The notes beneath the pieces are model-generated. The model did no database searches. It was not told the DNA's origin and saw only the letters and a program-made list of their open reading frames with translations. From Gammaproteobacteria bacterium (GTDB lineage: Bacteria; Pseudomonadota; Gammaproteobacteria; Xanthomonadales; Xanthomonadaceae), in the NCBI GenBank assembly GCA_026398715.1, contig JAPLSI010000272.1:1-29888 (forward strand): DNA of 29,888 nucleotides. Reading direction: 5' to 3'. Below, one piece after another: positions 8,571-17,245 of this stretch. Every line of letters begins with the position of its first letter. The first letter of the stretch is position 1. A program made the position numbers and the translations under genes.

Positions 8571-10289
8571 TCAGAAAGTACGGGTCGCGTCGAGCCAGCT
8601 GCCCGGAACCCGGGCGAACTTGGTCGAACTGGGCAGGGGCTTGCCCGGGGAGTCGATGCTGCTGTTCTCATAAACGATGCGCAGGCCGCCGGTAACCTTG
8701 ACGTTGCCTTCCACCACCACCGAGCCGTAGAACTGGACGTTGCCGTTACCAGTCAGCTTCACGCTGTTGGCGTTGTTCTCCATCGTGTAGCGGCTGCGAA
8801 TGAACAGCATGCCGTAGAACACCGAATTGCCGGACACTTGCACGCCCTGGCTGGGCTGATTGTCGCCATCCACGACGACCACCACGGAACTGGTCGGCGC
8901 GCCGACCTGCGGGGGCAAATCGCAAGTGCCGGTGACGTAGTAAAGGCCAGAAGATGCCGAGTTGAGCAAACTGCAGTCGGCGACCACCTGGGCACCCATA
9001 TCGTCGATCAGCGCCTTGACGTCATAGCACAGCTTGGTATCAACGATATTGTTGGTGCTGCCGCCGCAGCCGGTGACTACGCTCGCGCCCTCGGCAACAG
9101 CCTCGGTGCCGAACACCCATTCGAACAGGTTGTCGTCCAGGGCATCCGCGGGGTCATCGAGTCCCCGGTCCGGGAAGAACGTGATGTCCGGCAACAGGCC
9201 GGCGTTCGCGTCAACGTCCAGGATATCGACGTTCTCCCGCTGGTTCGAATTGGAGTGGCCGGACAAGAAGTCGTTGTTGGCTGTATTGAAAGACGGACAA
9301 CCACAAGCCGAATTGCTGGTGGCACAGGTAGTCTTCAGCTCGGCTTCGGGCGTGCTCTTGAGGAATTCACCCAAGTGGCAGGTGGACACCGAGCCCACGC
9401 CCGAACCCGGCGGCGCGACGCAGTTGCCCGGGTAAACCTGTCCAGCCGACTTTTCGATATCCACGGGGCAGGCGGACCAGATCGATACGGGCAAGCCCAC
9501 GCCAGCGCCATTGGCGGAAGCGACGATTTCGGCATTGCCCAGGCCTTCGATTGAGCCAGAAGCCACCAGCGGCACGGCCGAAACGCCGACACCGCCGCTG
9601 ATGCTTGCCCAGGTTTCCTTGATGACCGATCGCGACTCCTCGTCAATGGTGCCGGCGGAATTCCTGAGCCCGCTGGTAGCGACCAGCACCACGGCAATGC
9701 GATTCTGGCTGCTGCTGCTCGGATTGGCGCGACAGTCGGGAGCGGGTTTGGGTACGCCGGAAACCGTGACGGTGAGTGAGGTGTCGATGCGGCAGAGCAA
9801 GGCATTGACCGTTGAAGTCACCGGGAAAACGGTGCCTGTGTCGCCACCGATTGCAGTCAGGGCGCCCGTGCCCGTATACGGCACGGCCGTCGAGCCGCCG
9901 GAAGACACCGCCCAAAAATACATCTGATTGCGGCGGTTGTTGTCGAGCTCGGCGTCACACGGATGCGGGGTGCCGGCGTTGTAGGCCGGGCACGGCCACC
10001 AGCGCTTGCTGGCACCGGCACTGACCAGCCAGCCCGAACCGGACGCGGTGGCGATCACCGGCAGGAATGACTTCATGTACTCGCCGGACATGTTCAGGGC
10101 GTATTCGGAGGCCTGGTCCACCAGCTTCTGCCGGTTTTCGTTCGCCGAGGACTTCTGCTCGAAGAGAGCCATGTTGCTGGAAGCCAACACCACCAGGGTG
10201 ACGATGACCAGCAGCGACAAGACCACCACGAGTGTGGTGACACCTCGCTGATGGCTGGCCGGGGACTGGGGGGGGTGGGCAAGTTTCAT
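8571..10289 (-). CDS. Large PilX-like minor pilin (572 aa)
   Basis: Starts at ATG 10287-10289 with AAGGA upstream. The N-terminus (HQRG|VTTLVVVLSLLVIVTLVVL) is a pilin-type helix without Glu5, as in PilX/GspK-like subunits, followed by the charged FEQKSSANENRQKLVDQASEY stretch typical of PilX N-termini. PilX is usually under 200 aa; here about 400 further residues follow. They include several Cys pairs, a DxDxNxG loop (DVDANAGLLPD, 358-368) that could bind Ca2+, and a C-terminal region of short beta-like repeats (484-541: VSGNSVFYGMLF, LTGNGNVQFYGSVVV, GNVKVTGGLRIVY) reminiscent of a beta-helix. It lies between pilW and the giant pilV-like gene. The role is inferred to be pilus tip assembly or surface contact. 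Confidence 0.82.
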   Translation of the reverse strand: MKLAHPPQSPASHQRGVTTLVVVLSLLVIVTLVVLASSNMALFEQKSSANENRQKLVDQASEYALNMSGEYMKSFLPVIATASGSGWLVSAGASKRWWPCPAYNAGTPHPCDAELDNNRRNQMYFWAVSSGGSTAVPYTGTGALTAIGGDTGTVFPVTSTVNALLCRIDTSLTVTVSGVPKPAPDCRANPSSSSQNRIAVVLVATSGLRNSAGTIDEESRSVIKETWASISGGVGVSAVPLVASGSIEGLGNAEIVASANGAGVGLPVSIWSACPVDIEKSAGQVYPGNCVAPPGSGVGSVSTCHLGEFLKSTPEAELKTTCATSNSACGCPSFNTANNDFLSGHSNSNQRENVDILDVDANAGLLPDITFFPDRGLDDPADALDDNLFEWVFGTEAVAEGASVVTGCGGSTNNIVDTKLCYDVKALIDDMGAQVVADCSLLNSASSGLYYVTGTCDLPPQVGAPTSSVVVVVDGDNQPSQGVQVSGNSVFYGMLFIRSRYTMENNANSVKLTGNGNVQFYGSVVVEGNVKVTGGLRIVYENSSIDSPGKPLPSSTKFARVPGSWLDATRTF

Positions 10290-10313
10290 GCGGATTCCTT
10301 CGACCGGGGCCGG

Positions 10314-11141
10314 TCAGGGGGAGGCATTGCAGTTGGTGATGGCGGTCTGCACACAGTCGGTGCGGACCTTGACCGAGGCCTGGATGCCGCGCTTGTAGCT
10401 GGTATCGACGCCGCCCAGATACGTGGTGGCGTTGTCGCCCACCCGGCGCGCCGTCAGCGCCACCGTGAAGTTGCGCACGCGCACTGCGGCCGGGTCGCTG
10501 CCAATGGCCGTGGGCGAATTCTCGGTGATTTCGAAGGCGCGGATGTTGGTCGTCGCCGAGTCGGTCAGCGGCGTCCACAGGGTGGTGGCGTTCTTCGACG
10601 GCGGGTAGCTGGTGTAGACCGCTGTGGCGCCGCCGCAGGTGGGTTTCGTGCTGCCCTCGGAAACGGCGTACTCGATGACGCCAACCACGTCAGCGGCACC
10701 CGTTGGTTGCACCTGCACACGGCGAATTCCTCGCACCTCGCCGTTCGCCACATCCAGGGCTCCTGCCGTGCCACCTGGACGGTCATAGGCGTAAACAACG
10801 CAGTCGGCCACCGAGCCGTTGGTGATGCAGGTGTTGGAGCCGCCCGTGGTCCGGCAGATCTTGGCGAATGGCGACAGGCCCACAGCCGCTGAGGTCGCGC
10901 CGCCGTTGGTCCGGGCAATGGCCAGGTCGTCGTAGCCGGCGCGGCGCAGGTCGCGGACCACCAGGTCCAGGCTGGCGCGCAGGCTCTGGGTCAGTTTGGT
11001 GGACTGAACGTACTCGCCATTGGTCTTGATGCTCGACATCACGAAGGCAATGACGGCGTAGCTGACGATCAGGCCGGCGACCATGCCGACCATCAGTTCG
11101 ACCAGGCTGAAGCCACGATTGGGTGGGGAATGCTGGGTCAT
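10314..11141 (-). CDS. pilW: PilW-like minor pilin
   Basis: 275 aa from ATG 11139-11141, chosen because the prepilin leader MTQHSPPNRG|FSLVELMVGMVAG follows at once. The upstream in-frame extension has no leader and overlaps fimT2. After cleavage the protein has Glu5 and a long helix (YVQSTKLTQSLRASLDLVVRDLRRAGYDD) typical of PilW/GspJ-like subunits. The head domain has Cys residues and ends VRTDCVQTAITNCNASP. The start is 10 nt after the fimT2 stop, with no strong Shine-Dalgarno, so translation is probably coupled. Confidence 0.9.
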   Translation of the reverse strand: MTQHSPPNRGFSLVELMVGMVAGLIVSYAVIAFVMSSIKTNGEYVQSTKLTQSLRASLDLVVRDLRRAGYDDLAIARTNGGATSAAVGLSPFAKICRTTGGSNTCITNGSVADCVVYAYDRPGGTAGALDVANGEVRGIRRVQVQPTGAADVVGVIEYAVSEGSTKPTCGGATAVYTSYPPSKNATTLWTPLTDSATTNIRAFEITENSPTAIGSDPAAVRVRNFTVALTARRVGDNATTYLGGVDTSYKRGIQASVKVRTDCVQTAITNCNASP

Positions 11142-11151
11142 GGCGAGGCCG

Positions 11152-11751
11152 TCAGTTGGTTGCGCAGGTGCGGGTGGTGCCGTACTCGGGCAGCTTCTTG
11201 GAAGCATTGGGCGGCTGGCAAAGCACGGCCCGGCCGAACGCGTCCACCCGCATGTACAACTTGTAGGCGTAGGTGCCGCTGGGGCCATTGATCGTAATGG
11301 CGCCCGGCGACGAAGCCGAGGTCAGGAACGTGTGCTTGGGCTCGATGATGACCAGGCTAAGCGGCGCCGGCGTGGTTGAACCGGCGGTAAGCGTCACACC
11401 ATTCCAGGCACCGGAATTGCCCGAGCCCGGAAAATTGGCGATACCGCAGGAATCGGTGCTGCAGTCGCAGGCGGTGTCGGCGGAAGGGTCGGAGAACGTG
11501 GTCTCGGCAATACCAACGCAGTTGTTGGCCGTGCTAACCACGAACTGGATATTGGTATTGCGCTTGGCGGCCTCGAACCTGGCTTGGTTCCACAGCACCT
11601 GCAGCCGGTCGGCCGAGGCCCGCAGGGCGGCGCGCTGACGATAGCTCTGGAACGAGGGAACGGCGATCAGCAACAACACGATCACCACCGTCACGGTGAT
11701 CATCATCTCGATGAGGGTGAAGCCTGGCTTTGGACGCTGGCGGCGGCTCAT
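11152..11751 (-). CDS. fimT: FimT/GspH-family pseudopilin (second copy), first gene of the minor pilin operon
   Basis: 199 aa from ATG 11749-11751, with GGGGAT about 6 nt upstream; a longer in-frame start 39 nt upstream is less likely. The leader is MSRRQRPKPG|FTLIEMMITVTVV with Glu5 present. The N-terminal helix continues into RASADRLQVLWNQARFEAAKR, typical of the FimT/GspH family, and the head contains a CDCSTDSC cluster (possible disulphides). It differs clearly from the lone fimT at 5189, so the locus has two GspH-type subunits. It leads pilW, the pilX-like gene and the pilV-like gene, with gaps of 10-29 nt between genes. Confidence 0.9.
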   Translation of the reverse strand: MSRRQRPKPGFTLIEMMITVTVVIVLLLIAVPSFQSYRQRAALRASADRLQVLWNQARFEAAKRNTNIQFVVSTANNCVGIAETTFSDPSADTACDCSTDSCGIANFPGSGNSGAWNGVTLTAGSTTPAPLSLVIIEPKHTFLTSASSPGAITINGPSGTYAYKLYMRVDAFGRAVLCQPPNASKKLPEYGTTRTCATN

Positions 11752-11774
11752 GGAATCCCCTTTCTGACTCGTGG

Positions 11775-11803
11775 ATTTAACGGTACCCACCGGGGCCCGG
11801 CAA
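11775..11803 (-). promoter_or_regulatory. Candidate promoter for the minor pilin operon
   Basis: Minus strand: -35 TTGCCG (11798-11803), 17-nt spacer, -10 TTAAAT (11775-11780). Matches are 4 of 6 each. The 11752-11894 divergent region also holds a GGGGGA/TCCCCC inverted repeat (11830-11850) and, for pilE on the plus strand, an extended -10-like TGTTAGGAT (11867-11875). I see no sigma-54 site. Confidence 0.4.
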
Positions 11804-11894
11804 GGCTTTCCGGACAGGCGGCGGCTGGAGGGGGACGAGCGCCATCCCCCGCGGGCGGGTGAGCGATGTTAGGATTCGGGCTGGAGGAACCGCC

Positions 11895-12344
11895 ATGTCC
11901 AAGATCCGTGGATTCACCCTTATCGAGCTGATGATCGTCGTTGCGGTCATTGCCGTGCTGGCTATGATCGCCCTGCCGATGTTCACCGAACAGTTGCGCA
12001 AGGGCAAGCGTGCCGAAGCCATGCGGGCCCTGGCCCAGATCCAACTGCGCCAGGAAGCCTACCGTTCGAACGCCACCTCCTACGGCAACCTGACCGGCGC
12101 CGACGTCGCCAACGGCAATATCCTGGGCAGCGTGGCCGCAGTGACAGCCTACAACGCGGGCCTTTCGTACTACACCGTCACTGTCTCGGGAAACACCGCC
12201 ACGGCCTATGTCATCACCGCCACCCGCAAGGGCGACATGGCCAATGACTCGAAATGCGGTGACTTCACCATTACGTACTCGGCCGGCACCAGCACCCGTG
12301 GCGTGACCACGGGCAACGTCGATTACTGCTGGCGCCGAAAGTAA
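11895..12344 (+). CDS. pilE: Type IV pilin (PilE-like)
   Basis: 149 aa from ATG 11895, with GGAGG at 11883-11887. Leader MSKIRG|FTLIELMIVVAVIAV; after cleavage Phe1 and Glu5 are present. The helix continues MFTEQLRKGKRAEAMRALAQIQLRQEAYRSNATSYG, which is typical of PilE-type subunits. Two C-terminal cysteines (SKCGDF, DYCWRRK) would form the D-region disulphide. The gene points away from the fimT2-pilW-pilX-pilV operon across 143 nt and ends 10 nt before the converging ppnN. In related bacteria pilE usually closes the same operon after pilY1; here it has its own strand and control region. Confidence 0.9.
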   Translation: MSKIRGFTLIELMIVVAVIAVLAMIALPMFTEQLRKGKRAEAMRALAQIQLRQEAYRSNATSYGNLTGADVANGNILGSVAAVTAYNAGLSYYTVTVSGNTATAYVITATRKGDMANDSKCGDFTITYSAGTSTRGVTTGNVDYCWRRK

Positions 12345-12354
12345 GGCCTTCAGC

Positions 12355-13770
12355 CTAAGCCAGCACCCGATAACAAGGCTGGTACTCCCCGACCATCTTC
12401 ATGCGCCTTTGCTCGACAAAGGCGCGCAGCAGCGCGTCCAGGGCATGCATGATCTCCGTGTCGCCGTGGATCTCGAACGGCCCGCGCTGTTCGATGTAGC
12501 GCATGCCCTCCTCCTTCACGTTGCCCGCGACAATGCCCGAGAAGGCGCGGCGCAGGTTGGCGGCCAGCTCGTGCGCGGGCTGGTTGCGGTGCAGGTTCAG
12601 GCCGGCCATGGCGTCGTGGTTGGGGTGGAACGGGTGCTGGAAATCGGCCGGCACGCGTAGCGACCAGTTGAAGAAGAACGCGTCCTTGTTGCCCAGGCGG
12701 TGCTCGCGCACCTTGCGGATGCCCTTGGCCATGGTGCTGGCGACGCGAATCGGGTCGTCCACGATGATCTCGTAGCGCGAGGTGGCCGCATCCCCGAGTG
12801 TCAGCCGAAGGAAGTGGTCGATCTGCTCGAAATAGGCCGCCGAACCGCGGGGGCCGGTCAGGATCAGCGGGAACGGCACGCCGGCATTGTCCGGGTGCAG
12901 CATCAGGCCGAGCAGGTACAGGATCTCCTCGGCCGTGCCCACGCCGCCCGGGAACACGATGATGCCGTGGCCCAGCCGCACGAAGGCCTCAAGCCGCTTC
13001 TCGATGTCCGGCATGATCACCAGGTGGTTGACGATCGGGTTCGGCGATTCGGCCGCGATGATGCCCGGCTCGGTCACGCCGATGTAGCGGTTGTTGCTGC
13101 GACGCTGCTTGGCGTGGGCGATGGTCGCGCCCTTCATGGGGCCCTTCATTGCGCCCGGGCCGCAACCCGTGCAGATGTCCAGGCGGCGCAGGCCCAACTC
13201 GTAGCCGACCTTCTTGGTGTAGTCGTACTCGTCGCGGCCAATGGAGTGGCCGCCCCAGCAGACCACCAGGTTCGGGTCCATGTGCGGGCGCAGGACGCGC
13301 GCGTTGCGCAGGATCTCGAACACGGCGCCGGTGATGCCGTCGCTGGTGTCCAGGTCGAACTTGTCGCTGCCGTAGATCTCCATCGCCACGTAGGCGATGT
13401 CGCGCACCACGGCGTAAAGCAGTTCGGCGACACCGCGGATGATCTCGCCGTCGACGAAGGCCAGGGCCGGTGCGCTGATCAATTCGATCTTGATGCCGCG
13501 GTCCTGCTGGTGTACCTGGATGTCGAAGTCGGGGTAGCGCTGCTGCGCGGCGCGCGGGTCGTCGGAGTCGCTGCCCGTGGTCAGCACGGCCAGCGTGCAG
13601 CGGCGCAGCAACTCGTGCAGGCCGCCGCTGGAAGCATCGCTCAGGCGCGCGATCTCGGCACGGGAAAGGATGTCGAGGCCACCGCGCGGTGAGATTCGCG
13701 CGTTCACGGTGGGAAGGGGGGCGATCGGCTTGGCGCCGTTTTGATTTTCGTCTGCGTCGTTCATGGCCAT
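12355..13770 (-). CDS. ppnN: Pyrimidine/purine nucleotide 5'-monophosphate nucleosidase
   Basis: PpnN (YgdH) splits nucleoside monophosphates into base and ribose 5-phosphate and in E. coli responds to (p)ppGpp. The 471-aa protein starts at ATG 13768-13770, with AGGA eight bases upstream; an ATG two codons later is also possible. It follows E. coli YgdH closely from ISPRGGLDILSRAE to the C-terminus. Landmarks: NLVVCWGGHSI, the LOG-family GCGPGAM (202-208), MPDIEKRLEAFVR, PGGVGTAEE (274-282), and the YgdH C-terminal domain with RRAFSGIVAGNVKE. A terminator closing the upstream TonB receptor gene ends about 20 nt before this start, which leaves little room for a promoter of its own. Confidence 0.95.
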   Translation of the reverse strand: MAMNDADENQNGAKPIAPLPTVNARISPRGGLDILSRAEIARLSDASSGGLHELLRRCTLAVLTTGSDSDDPRAAQQRYPDFDIQVHQQDRGIKIELISAPALAFVDGEIIRGVAELLYAVVRDIAYVAMEIYGSDKFDLDTSDGITGAVFEILRNARVLRPHMDPNLVVCWGGHSIGRDEYDYTKKVGYELGLRRLDICTGCGPGAMKGPMKGATIAHAKQRRSNNRYIGVTEPGIIAAESPNPIVNHLVIMPDIEKRLEAFVRLGHGIIVFPGGVGTAEEILYLLGLMLHPDNAGVPFPLILTGPRGSAAYFEQIDHFLRLTLGDAATSRYEIIVDDPIRVASTMAKGIRKVREHRLGNKDAFFFNWSLRVPADFQHPFHPNHDAMAGLNLHRNQPAHELAANLRRAFSGIVAGNVKEEGMRYIEQRGPFEIHGDTEIMHALDALLRAFVEQRRMKMVGEYQPCYRVLA

Positions 13771-13789
13771 ATCTTGCGTCCTGCCTTCC

Positions 13790-13823
13790 AAAAAAGAAAA
13801 CGGCCGGTGTTTCCACCGGCCGT
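13790..13823 (-). terminator. Intrinsic terminator after the TonB-dependent receptor gene
   Basis: Minus strand: a 10-bp perfect stem ACGGCCGGTG/CACCGGCCGT (loop 13810-13813) followed by TTTTCTTTTTT. It starts 24 nt after the receptor stop codon at 13847. Confidence 0.9.
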
Positions 13824-13846
13824 CTGGTCTTGCGTGTTGCCGGATA

Positions 13847-16800
13847 TCAGAACTCGTACTTCAAGCCCACCTGCACCGACCACTGCGAAATGCCGTTGGT
13901 CTGGCCGTCCGCGTTGGTCGGAAGGCCGATCGCCGTGGCCTGGCCGAACTCGGTGCCGCTGCGATAGCCATAGACGTACTTGCCAACGTTGGCACCGCAG
14001 GTCGCGACGTTGCGGCAGATGCCCACCAGGCTGGCGACAGCGACGTTGGCGTTGAAGCCGTAGTCCACGATGTGGCCCCAATCCTTGTTCAGCAGGTTGC
14101 CGACGTTCTGCACGTCAACCCACAGCTGGCCCTTGTGGCCTTCGAAGAAGCCCGGCAGTTCCTGGGTGAAGCGCATGTCGAAGGTGTTGACCCAGCCGGC
14201 GCGGAACTCGTTTTCGCGAGCGTACGTGCCGCGGAACTGGCTCAGGCGGTCCTGGCTGTCGAGGTAGCTCCAGAACGCGGTCTCCATGGCCGGGTTCGCC
14301 GTGAAGGCGCCCGTGGTCGAGTTCAGCGTACCGAACAGCACGTCACCCGGGCCCGACGGCACGTAGAACAGGTCATTGAAGGTACGGCCGTCGCCGTTGG
14401 CATCACCCGTGAAGATGTAGCTGAAGGGGCGACCGCTGCGGCCTTCGTAGACCAGGCCGATGCGGGTTTCGTAGTCGCCGAAGAAGGAATGCTTCCAGTC
14501 GAGCGAACCGGAGAAACGGTCCTTGATCTCGTACCGCGCCGTGTTCGACGATTCTTCGTTGACGTTGAAGCCGAGCTGCGAGCCATAGCCCGAGCCTGCG
14601 GTGGAGCTCGTGAGCGAGCCCACTTCAGTGGCATTGGTGTAGGTGTAGGCCAGGCTCCACGACCAGTCGTTTTCAGCATTGAACGGCTGGGTCAGCGAGA
14701 AGGTCAGCTGCTGGGTCTTGCCCTTGTTCGTGTTGCTGATCAGGTAGACGTCGCCGAAGAAGCTGTTGTTGCGGAAGCGCGACGGATTGGTCGGCGTGGC
14801 GCCGGTGCTGGTGTTGCCGAACGGACGCGGGCTGCTGGGGTTGTAATAGAGCACGCGACCATCGGGACCAATGTAGCCGGGGCCCACATTCAGCGTCTGG
14901 TAGTACAGGCCGTCCTTGACGTCGGTCAGGAGCAGTTCCGCCGAGAACACCGTATCCATCCAGCCAGTCTGGGTTTCAAACGCCAGGTTGCCCTTCCAGA
15001 TGGACGGCAGCTTGAAGTCCGGCGCGACGACGTTGACGTTGCGATTCGCATTCGCCGACGACGGCACGGTCGGGTTCAGGCCGTCCGGGTTGAAGATGGT
15101 GTTAAGGCAGGTCGCGTTACGCGAAGACTCCGCCGGCCCGTTGTACAGGCAGTTGCGGTAGTTCGAGTACGCGATGTAGTTCAGGCCGGTGCTGTTGTAC
15201 GAGTTGCCGACCCACACCTGCGGGGCGTCGCCCTGGAACAGGCCCACGCCGCCGCGCAGCTGCATCTGGTGCTCGGTGTCGAAGGTGTAGTTGAAACCGA
15301 AGCGCGGCTGGATCAGGAAACCGCCACCGTAGGTGAGCGAGTTGTCATAGCCGAAGCCGCCGGTCCACGCGCCGGTGACCGGGTTGATGGTCTGCGCCCC
15401 GGCGAAGGTCGCGTTATAGGTCGGCTGCGGATCGGTGCTGGGCTTGTCGCCGCGAATACCGAAGGTAAGCGTCAGGTTGCTGTTGACGTACCAGGTGTCC
15501 TGCAGGAACAGGCCGAGGCCCTTGTTGGTGTACTGCGCGGGCACGGAACCCGGGGCGGTCTGGTACTGCAGGTCGTAGTCGAAGTAGATGCCGTTACGGA
15601 AGTTTTCGATGCCGTAGAAGCTGTAGTTGCCCCACGAGTCCTGCAGGAAGTAGTTGTAGATGTCGTTGTCGCTGAACTCGGCGCCGAACTTGACGTCGTG
15701 GTCGCCCAGGGTCCAGGTGGCCGCGCCGAAGTAGTTCCAGGTCTCGGTATACAGGGCGTTGCCCATCGAGCTGCGCTCGGTGCCGATGCGGATGAAGTCG
15801 CCGGCGGACGGGTTGTTGGTCGGGTTGCCGTCTTCGAAGTAAATCTGCACCGTGGGCGCGGTGGTGGCGTTGACGCGCACGGCGTCATACGTCCGGTACG
15901 AGGCCTTGAACTCGGTGCTGAAGTTCTCGGTCCAGTCACTGAAGACCTGGCCGACGTAGCTTTCGACGGTCTTGGCGTGGTTGTACCAGTTCGAGCTCAG
16001 CGACAGCGAGCTGGCGGTCGAGGTCTCGGGGCGCACGCGGAGCTGCTCGAGCTTGCTGTAGCGGAAGCTGGCGCGATGGTTCTCGTTGATATTCCAGTCG
16101 AGCTTCAGCGCGTACTCTTCCAGCTCGGTGTCGCCGCCAACGAGCCCGCCGGCGTCAAAGCCCCAGACGTCCTGCGCGATCTGCTGGATGGTCGCCACGT
16201 CAGCGGCGGTGAAGTCGCCGCCGCCTGCCAGGGGCGTGGTGCCCAGGCTCTTGCCGCCAGCCGAACCGATCTCGGTCTGCTTCAACTTCTCGTAGTTGAG
16301 GAAGAAGAACAGCTTGTCCTTGAGGATCGGACCGCCCAGGGTGAAGCCCCAGGTCTTGTCGTCGTTGAATTCATCGAAGGGCAGTCCGGTCACGTCCACC
16401 GGCGAACCGGCAACGCGGGCCGGATAGTCGCCGAACCAGTCGCTGTCGCGCAGGCTGCCGTACAGGGCGCCATGGAACTCGTTGGTGCCCGACTTGGTGA
16501 CCGCGTTGACGTTGGCGCCGGCGGCGCCGGCCATCGTCACGTCGTAGTTGGACAGGTTGATGTCGATGGCCTCGATGGCCTGCAGCGACACTGGCTGGCG
16601 CTGCGTCGGCAGGTTGTTGCCTTCGATGCCGAAGGTGTCACTGGCCGACACGCCGTCGATGCTGATCTTGTTGAAGCGCGGGTTCTGGCCGCCGGCGCTG
16701 ATGCTGCCCGAGGCGCGGTCGGTGAAGGCCACGCGCGGGTCGAGGCGCATGAAATCCTGGATGTTGCCGTTGACCGACGGCAGGGCCTTCAGGGCGCGCT

Positions 16801-17245
16801 GGTCGATGCTGGTGCCGGAGCCCATCTTGTTCGCGCTGAACACCGACGACGAGACGCCTGCTACGGCAGTCACCTTGTCGAGGGTCACGGTCGGACCGCC
16901 GAGCGTGGCATCAACGGTGCTGGCCTGGCTCAGGTCGAGGAAGACGTTGCCCTCGGTGTCCGTGCCGACGCCAGCCTTGGTGACAGTGATGGTGTACGGG
17001 CCGCCAACGCGAAGGCCGCGGGCGGTGTAGCGGCCGCTGGCATCGGTGGTTGCACGACTGACCGTGCCGGATGAAACGTGGGTGATCGTCACCTCAGCGC
17101 CGGCAACAGGCGCGCCGCTGGAATCGGTGACCGTACCGCCGACGCCGGAAGAAGTGCTCTGCGCGAACGCAGGCGAGGCAGTGGCGAGTGCGAGCGCGAG
17201 GCCGAGGGCCAACTTCGACAGTCGGACCTGATTGCGATTGATCAT
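13847..17245 (-). CDS. TonB-dependent outer membrane receptor, Oar-like
   Basis: 1132 aa from ATG 17243-17245 (MINRNQVRLSKLALG) with AGGG upstream; the longer open frame has no better start. Residues 1-29 are a signal peptide ending SPAFAQ. Residues 34-115 form a carboxypeptidase regulatory-like (CarboxypepD_reg) beta-sandwich (VTDSSGAPVAGAEVTI). Then comes a plug domain (about 125-255; QNPRFNKISIDGVSASDTFG, NAVTKSGTNEFHGALYGS) and a large beta-barrel ending in KYEF, the usual C-terminal aromatic. This layout matches the Oar family, common in Xanthomonadales, whose substrates are mostly unknown (peptides or glycans have been suggested for some). It stands alone, closed by its own terminator. 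No substrate can be read from the context. Confidence 0.93.
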   Translation of the reverse strand: MINRNQVRLSKLALGLALALATASPAFAQSTSSGVGGTVTDSSGAPVAGAEVTITHVSSGTVSRATTDASGRYTARGLRVGGPYTITVTKAGVGTDTEGNVFLDLSQASTVDATLGGPTVTLDKVTAVAGVSSSVFSANKMGSGTSIDQRALKALPSVNGNIQDFMRLDPRVAFTDRASGSISAGGQNPRFNKISIDGVSASDTFGIEGNNLPTQRQPVSLQAIEAIDINLSNYDVTMAGAAGANVNAVTKSGTNEFHGALYGSLRDSDWFGDYPARVAGSPVDVTGLPFDEFNDDKTWGFTLGGPILKDKLFFFLNYEKLKQTEIGSAGGKSLGTTPLAGGGDFTAADVATIQQIAQDVWGFDAGGLVGGDTELEEYALKLDWNINENHRASFRYSKLEQLRVRPETSTASSLSLSSNWYNHAKTVESYVGQVFSDWTENFSTEFKASYRTYDAVRVNATTAPTVQIYFEDGNPTNNPSAGDFIRIGTERSSMGNALYTETWNYFGAATWTLGDHDVKFGAEFSDNDIYNYFLQDSWGNYSFYGIENFRNGIYFDYDLQYQTAPGSVPAQYTNKGLGLFLQDTWYVNSNLTLTFGIRGDKPSTDPQPTYNATFAGAQTINPVTGAWTGGFGYDNSLTYGGGFLIQPRFGFNYTFDTEHQMQLRGGVGLFQGDAPQVWVGNSYNSTGLNYIAYSNYRNCLYNGPAESSRNATCLNTIFNPDGLNPTVPSSANANRNVNVVAPDFKLPSIWKGNLAFETQTGWMDTVFSAELLLTDVKDGLYYQTLNVGPGYIGPDGRVLYYNPSSPRPFGNTSTGATPTNPSRFRNNSFFGDVYLISNTNKGKTQQLTFSLTQPFNAENDWSWSLAYTYTNATEVGSLTSSTAGSGYGSQLGFNVNEESSNTARYEIKDRFSGSLDWKHSFFGDYETRIGLVYEGRSGRPFSYIFTGDANGDGRTFNDLFYVPSGPGDVLFGTLNSTTGAFTANPAMETAFWSYLDSQDRLSQFRGTYARENEFRAGWVNTFDMRFTQELPGFFEGHKGQLWVDVQNVGNLLNKDWGHIVDYGFNANVAVASLVGICRNVATCGANVGKYVYGYRSGTEFGQATAIGLPTNADGQTNGISQWSVQVGLKYEF

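Noticed and set aside
7063..8673. A 536-codon open frame opposite the pilV-like gene
   Set aside because: Arg- and Gly-rich composition with no recognisable motif; the minus strand carries the prepilin leader and a Shine-Dalgarno.
13763..17074. A 1103-codon open frame on the plus strand opposite the TonB receptor gene
   Set aside because: It is an antisense shadow typical of GC-rich genes. The minus strand encodes a complete receptor with signal peptide, plug and barrel, and the plus-strand product shows no domain or start signals.
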